Position numbers and translations under genes: made by a program
Part shown: positions 58,793 to 64,000 of the stretch, piece by piece
Position numbering within the stretch: the stretch's first letter is position 1
Layout of the letters: each line of letters starts with the position of its first letter
NCBI GenBank assembly: GCA_030272155.1
Contig: CP126194.1
Location: forward strand, 62,001-126,000
Source of the DNA: Tetradesmus obliquus
Taxonomy: Eukaryota > Chlorophyta > Chlorophyceae > Sphaeropleales > Scenedesmaceae
Direction of reading: 5' to 3'
DNA length: 64,000 bases
The notes under the pieces: model-generated
Told to the model about the DNA's origin: nothing
What the model saw: only the letters and a program-made list of their open reading frames with translations
The model's database searches: none

Positions 58793-59869
58793 TTGTGCAG
58801 GTGAACAACAGCGAGTACTGCAGAAGCTACGAGTAAGATACCAGCTGAGAGTCTGATCGGAATTCAAGTAAATTCGGATACATAAAGTGTAAGAAGTGCA
58901 GTGAGCATGCGGTCGTGTTGTCATATGTCATCCCGCCGCATGGAGCCAGGGGCACGTTGAGACCTCGTGATGCGGACTGGGTCTTGGAACGCTCACCTTG
59001 CCGCTCTAAATCCATCATACTTGCTTAGTAAGATCAGCAGTTGCCTTTCGGTATGTTTTGTTCCAGCAGAGCCTGCCTGCAGGATGACGGAAGCTTGCCT
59101 GTAACCGTGACTACCTGCACCTGCGACATCTTCGACCCCATGAACGCATTGGCTGCGCAATCGCGCTGTTATGGCGATCAAAGACACGTAGTAACTGATT
59201 ATTCAGAAGTATCTGGTTTTTGACCAAGGTAAGCTTGCAGACAGGCACAAAGTTTGAAAGAGTTGACCTTCTGCTGACTGGGCAACTCACAACACCCTCA
59301 ACGCAATGCGCTTCAACTTGTAACAAATCAGAACATAAACTCCTTCCTATCTTGGTTGATGTTATGCTACTTCGGTAAGTTTGCTGAAAAGAGAGTGAGG
59401 CAAACTGATGTTTGGACGGTAGATGGGACAGAGCTGAGGCGCAGCTGCTGCGGCATGCCCGGGCTTGATTCTTGGGTTAGGGATTAGCAGGCAGTTGCTC
59501 CTTGTCGCTGAATGCTCCACGAACCGTTTCATGAGTATCATCAGCACACTTTTTGCGGTGGTGGCAAGATAACCATGCCTGTGAACTGGAACATTGCCGG
59601 TGACAGAGAATCTGAAGCAGCACTGGTATGTCGGCGACTTGGCCAACTGCACACCAAGGTCAATAAGCAGCCGAGGGCATGCAAGAAAACTGTTTGTTTT
59701 GCGAGCACCGATCGCATTGAAGCACCTGCTGTTTGCTCGGCACCAGCCAAACTGAAGACAGCAACTCTGCTTCACGCCGCGTAAACAGTTGACAATTGTC
59801 TTGAATTTCACCTACATTGATCAAATATATTGGGATCTTTCATCAAAGGCTGCCACTTGCCACTTCACC
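58793..59869. promoter_or_regulatory. Divergent intergenic region, CBS-pair and TrpD genes
   Basis: These 1,077 bases lie between the two start codons. They are poorer in CAG triplets and more AT-rich than the flanking genes. An AT-rich stretch (CAAATATATTGGG) lies about 45 bases upstream of the TrpD start. I see no coding exon. Confidence 0.45.
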
Positions 59870-61922
59870 ATGCTCGCCGGGCAGCAGCAGCGTGTTCGGG
59901 CGCATGCAGGGGCCAGTAGGCCTTGCAGCATTAACGTGACACCCAGAAGTGTAAGCAGCAGTTCACGGCCTCGCCATCAGCTGCAGCAATGTTCTGCTGC
60001 TGCTCCCCTGAGGGACGTTCTGGAACTGCTCATCAGCAGGCAGGACATCAGCGAGCAGCAGGCGCAGGACACCATGCATGGCATCCTGCAGGACTTCTCC
60101 CCGGAGCAGGCAGCAGCCTTCCTGGTGCTGCTGCGCGCCAAGGGCGAGACTCCTGCAGAGGTGGCAGGCCTGGCCAAGGCGCTGCTGGCTGATTCGCTGC
60201 AGGTGCAGCACGACCACCGCGTGGTGGACATTGTGGGCACAGGGGGCGACGGCATCGGCAGCGTCAACATCAGCACCGGCGCATGCGTCATCGCAGCAGC
60301 AGCAGGCGCGTACGTGGCCAAGCACGGCAACAGGTCTGTGTCCAGCCTGTGCGGCAGCGCAGACGTGCTTGAAGCACTGGGCGTGGCCATAGACCTGGGC
60401 CCGCCAGGCGTGCAGCGCTGCATTGATGAGGCGGGCGTGGGCTTCATGTACGCGCCGCGCTACCACCCGGCCATGAAGCGCATCAGGGGGGTGCGCTCCA
60501 AGCTGAAGATCCGCACCATCTTCAACATCCTGGTGCGTGGCAGGGGGGACAGCAATTGGTGTGGGCTGGGATGGCTTGCAGGAAGGTGGTGATGCATCAA
60601 ATCATGCAATGCAGGCTTGTACTCATGCTGCTTCAGTACAGCAGGCCGTGGCAGTTACGTGTGACTGGCTTGGGCAGTTCCTGCAAGTTGGCAGCTGGCC
60701 ACAAGTGCTGGAGGGAAGCATGAGTGTTTAGGTATAAGGCAGCAGGGTGCAGGTGCCTGCTGTTTGAGGAGCTCTGCAGCACCAGCAGTGCCTTGTGATG
60801 GAACAAGCAGTCAACGCGCATCTACATGGCATGCCAGGAATGCTACATGCAGCTGTAGGTTGCAACCATGTTGCACACGCAGATGGGAATATGCTTGCAC
60901 ACCACAGGGACACCATCGTTGGCACTGTGCTGCCAGCTCATCGCTGCAGCCATCACCACCTTGCAGCTTTTACTTGATGATCTTCATCTCCCCTGCACCT
61001 CCCCTCCTGTTCTGCACAGCTGTGCATGTCCCCTCCTCACTGCCGCCCTGCCTCACCTCCCTGCCCTGTCCCGTGTGCACTGCTTGCCACCGCTCCACCC
61101 GCAGGGCCCCATGCTCAACCCCGCCAACGCCTCATTCGGGCTGGTGGGCGTGTACAGCCCCGACATCAGCGAGCTCATGGGCGAGAGCCTCATGCGCCTG
61201 GGCATGCAGCATGCGCTGGTGGTGCACTCCTGCGGCCTGGACGAGCTCACCCCCATGGGGCCAGCAGGTGCGGCTGCAGCTGCAGGGACAGCAGCTGCAA
61301 GCACAGGCAGCTGCTTGTGGTTACTTATTTCCTGCAGTTCCCAGCAGCTGTGTGTCTGGCAGCAGTCTTGCGCAGGCGTAGTGGACAGTCAACTGTTGGA
61401 TGTTGCAGGCACATGCGTCTCACCGTAAACATGCAGCCTGGACAACCACCTACACACCTGCATGAGGCGGCATGCACCACACTGAAGCACAACCAAACCC
61501 ACTGCTGCCACCGCCGCCTGCCCCCTGTGCTGCTCTTATCTTCCTTACTCACCGCAGACGTGGTGGAGATCTCGCCCAACGCGCCGCTCAAGCGCTACAG
61601 CCTGGACCCCAAGGACGTGGGCATCCCGCGCTGCGAGGTGGCTGACCTGGCGGGCGGCGACGCAGCGCTCAACGCACGCATCCTGCGCGATGTGTTTGGC
61701 GGCGCGCGCGGCGCTGTGGCTGACGCGCTGAACCTCAATGCTGGCTATGCCCTGGCTGCTGCCAAGGTGGTGCCTAGCCCCATTGAGGGCGTGGCGCTGG
61801 CGCAGGAGGTGCAGCGCGCAGGCAAGGCTGCTGGCACGCTGGACAAGTGGATTGCTGTGAGCCAGGAGGCGCTGCAGCAGGAGCAGCGGGCTGCGCAGCA
61901 GCTGACTACGGCAGCTGCTTGA
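59870..61922 (+). CDS. trpD: Anthranilate phosphoribosyltransferase, plastid (tryptophan pathway)
   Basis: There are three exons, 396 aa: 59870-60532, 61105-61267 and 61558-61922. The enzyme transfers the phosphoribosyl group of PRPP to anthranilate, the second step from chorismate to tryptophan. In algae and plants it acts in the plastid. Residues 1-43 are Ser/Arg/Gln-rich, as in a transit peptide. The catalytic domain begins RDVLELLISRQDIS. The PRPP loop is VGTGGDG (from about residue 122), followed by SVNISTGACVIAAAAG. KHGNRSVSSLCGSADVLEAL closely matches the family KHGNR..SS.SGSADVLEALG block. RYHPAMKRIRGVRSKL, FNILGPMLNPA and HSCGLDELTP are further signatures. Length without the presequence, about 350, is usual. 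The exon junctions fall after FNIL and after MGPA. The introns are short and contain no repeats. Confidence 0.93.
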
Positions 61923-64000
61923 GCTGCAGGGCGTGTCGTGGGTTATCGGGTGTGCTTCGAGTACTTGAAGCATCAGCAGTCTAGCTGCTGTTCCGAGCTC
62001 CGAGCGCGAGGTGTGGCACTGCTGGTGGTGAGGAGGGCATGCCCTGCTGCGTGTGTCAGAGGATAGATTGAAGAAGTGTGCTGTGGATGCGCTGATCATC
62101 AAGCGGATATAATGGCACTGCATTGTCTGTCGAGATATGCGGCACCTCTTTTTGCACTCTGGCATTTTCTTTATGCAACCCTGTGCAATCAGCAGAGCCA
62201 GTGGGCTGGGCATGTGGGGCGCATGATGGCTGGCTGGCCTCCGAGCAGGCCGACCAGCGGCTGTACCAGTGGGTGTGCTCTTGGCTGTACCAGTGGGATT
62301 ATTACATTTGACCACTGAGCACCCAGGGTTGAATGCCCCTTGTGCAACCTTTACCTGGCATATGGCACGTGCTGTCTGAGCAGCAACAGCGCAATTACGT
62401 TTTGTACCGTCCAATGCATGCTGGGCAATGCCTGATTATTCGTGTTGCTGTCACAGCTGTCACCGCCGGCGCGTGCCTGCTGCAGCTGCTTCAGTGTGCC
62501 GCGCGGCACTTTGCCATGACAACACTCACTGGCAATGTTGCATGTAGTACTGCCTGGGCAGTGAGTAGCATCGTCACTCTTACGTGATCAGCTGGTCATG
62601 CATGCTATGCAGTAGTGCTGCAGAGTCGCTGTGGTGCACAGCGAGCAGCTTGGCGAGCAGCTTGTCACAGTGACCGTCCCGGTATTACACAGGTGGTGAT
62701 GCCGCTTACATGGGCATTTGCAACGGTGAAATTGCCATAGCAATTGTAATGTATGCAATCGGCAACTTTATATATATATAGCAATCCTTCCGTACCGTTA
62801 AATGCGCTCTAGTGCACACTGTGCCAGTACAAAGTCGCGCCAAGCTTTGCTTGAAGGTGCGCAGCTTTGCTTTTTTCATGCTAGACTGTCCATCTTTTCA
62901 AAGTGGTGCCATACCCTGGGGTCATAAAGCGTTTCAGTGACATTCAACGTGCTGTTGCTGCTGCTGCTGCTATCACAGTGTGTACGGCATCGGCAGCAAG
63001 AGGTGTGGGCACTATGGCAGCCCTACATGCGAGTTGTGCGGTTCAGAGTACACGGTGTCACTACCCAGACTACCACGGACAAGAGGATCGAAGACCGTCA
63101 GTGCCGTTGCCCCCGAAGGGCATCGTGGCTCTTCGGGACGGCGCTGACCAGGTGTTGTTATGTTTGCAGGTAATGCTAGACAACATAGGAGCAGACGCAG
63201 GACCTGCACATGCTAATCTGAGGTTCAGCAGCCATGGTGGCCTTTCGGGGGACCACTTCTTGCCATCACTAGGCACTGGTACGAAAGTAGCGCAAAGGCA
63301 GCATACTCATTGAATGCAACTTTCAACAACGAATCTAAATCAAATTGAGCCACTATATGGGGTGCTGTGTAACTTGAGTAAAGTGCTTGCAAACCACCTG
63401 CTGCGCCCCGACTCTTTGAATTTTCGCGGGTCTGTTATCTGCTGCTTTCTGCTGCTATAGGGCGCTGCTGCCTGCACATATGTATTCATGTAACCGGTTC
63501 TACTTCTGGGCAGCACTTGCTGGCTGATCAGGCTCTGCAGTTGTGGTGTGCCAAGTGCCCTGCCGCTGTTGTTGCGGTCTGCTGTCTGGCCCTGTACGTT
63601 GTGCGCTGCGCTGCTGCTGCTAATCTTGTTGCGGATCACCGATCGACGTTTCAGCATTACAGGCAGCTGCTGCGCGTGTGCAGCTAGGGTGGTTGAGCAC
63701 AGTTGGTTGAGTGCTGCCATTCCACACACTCTCCTGCAGACATTCATCTTGTGTGATCACGCTGAATTCTGGAGCTGAAAAGAACTAGCAGTTTGGAGCG
63801 GGCGCTGCAAGCAGGTGAGGTGCCTGCAGGACAGCTGACATGCAAGCAAACCAAGGCAGCAGGTTCAGCAGCTGTGCCTTGCTGTACCTACCACAAGCAG
63901 CAGGTTGCTGTGCCAGCATGGCTTTCTGTTTGTGTGCTATGTGGCTTTGTCTCATATCTGGGATGCTAGGTTCGTACCCTACCCCACTGAAGGCAAAAAT
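61923..64000. other. Right-end region without a confident gene
   Basis: This is about 2.1 kb downstream of TrpD. It contains a TATATATATA stretch at about 62770-62780. On the minus strand, an ATG at 63718-63720 opens an organelle-presequence-like start (MAALNQLCSTTLAAHAQ) followed by a GTAATG donor. I could not connect it to further exons. A plus-strand frame at about 62903-63313 has no recognisable domain. A gene may continue beyond the window. Confidence 0.4.

Overview
The window looks like nuclear DNA from a green alga. Genes are broken into many short exons with canonical GT...AG introns, usually a GTGAGC- or GTGCGN-type donor and a CTGCAG acceptor. CAG/CTG triplets are very abundant in both exons and introns, and several proteins carry organelle presequences (plastid TrpD, EngB, CBS-pair, ferredoxin-like, mTERF; mitochondrial uL5). 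The triplet richness and moderate GC content suggest core Chlorophyceae, perhaps Scenedesmus/Tetradesmus-like. That assignment is inference only.

Layout, left to right. 1-3.2 kb: gene-free DNA with a 46-bp inverted repeat pair. 3.2-6.5 kb (+): fatty acyl-CoA reductase. 8.7-10.5 kb (-): PRKRIP1-like spliceosomal protein. 11.2-13.6 kb (+): nuclear-encoded mitochondrial uL5. 14.2-15.8 kb (+): unknown membrane protein. 17.8-19.8 kb (+): MYB factor of c-Myb/3R type. 22.8-24.3 kb (+): plastid 2Fe-2S ferredoxin-like protein. 25.7-28.4 kb (-): mTERF-like organelle protein. 30.2-46.6 kb (-): one very large 31-exon gene for a predicted 2,893-residue multi-pass membrane protein with a heavily sequon-marked ectodomain and a canonical EF-hand. 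47.5-53.4 kb (-): TPR-PB1-TPR protein of the Phox/CLMP1 family. 53.7-55.4 kb (+): EngB/YihA GTPase. 57.2-58.8 kb (-): plastid CBS-pair protein. 59.9-61.9 kb (+): anthranilate phosphoribosyltransferase. 61.9-64 kb: no confident gene.

Exon models were built by hand from frame continuity, splice dinucleotides and phase. In every listed model, all exon phases join without a frameshift. Three gene pairs are divergent (PRKRIP1/uL5m, CLMP1/EngB, CBS/TrpD). CLMP1-like and EngB share only about 333 bp of upstream DNA, and both families act in chloroplast maintenance. The most unusual content is the giant EF-hand membrane protein and the introns of the CLMP1-like gene. Those introns contain a 34-bp x10 minisatellite, a 27-bp x8 minisatellite that is open in frame with the preceding exon, and duplicated exon edges including a phase-compatible 36-nt micro-exon.
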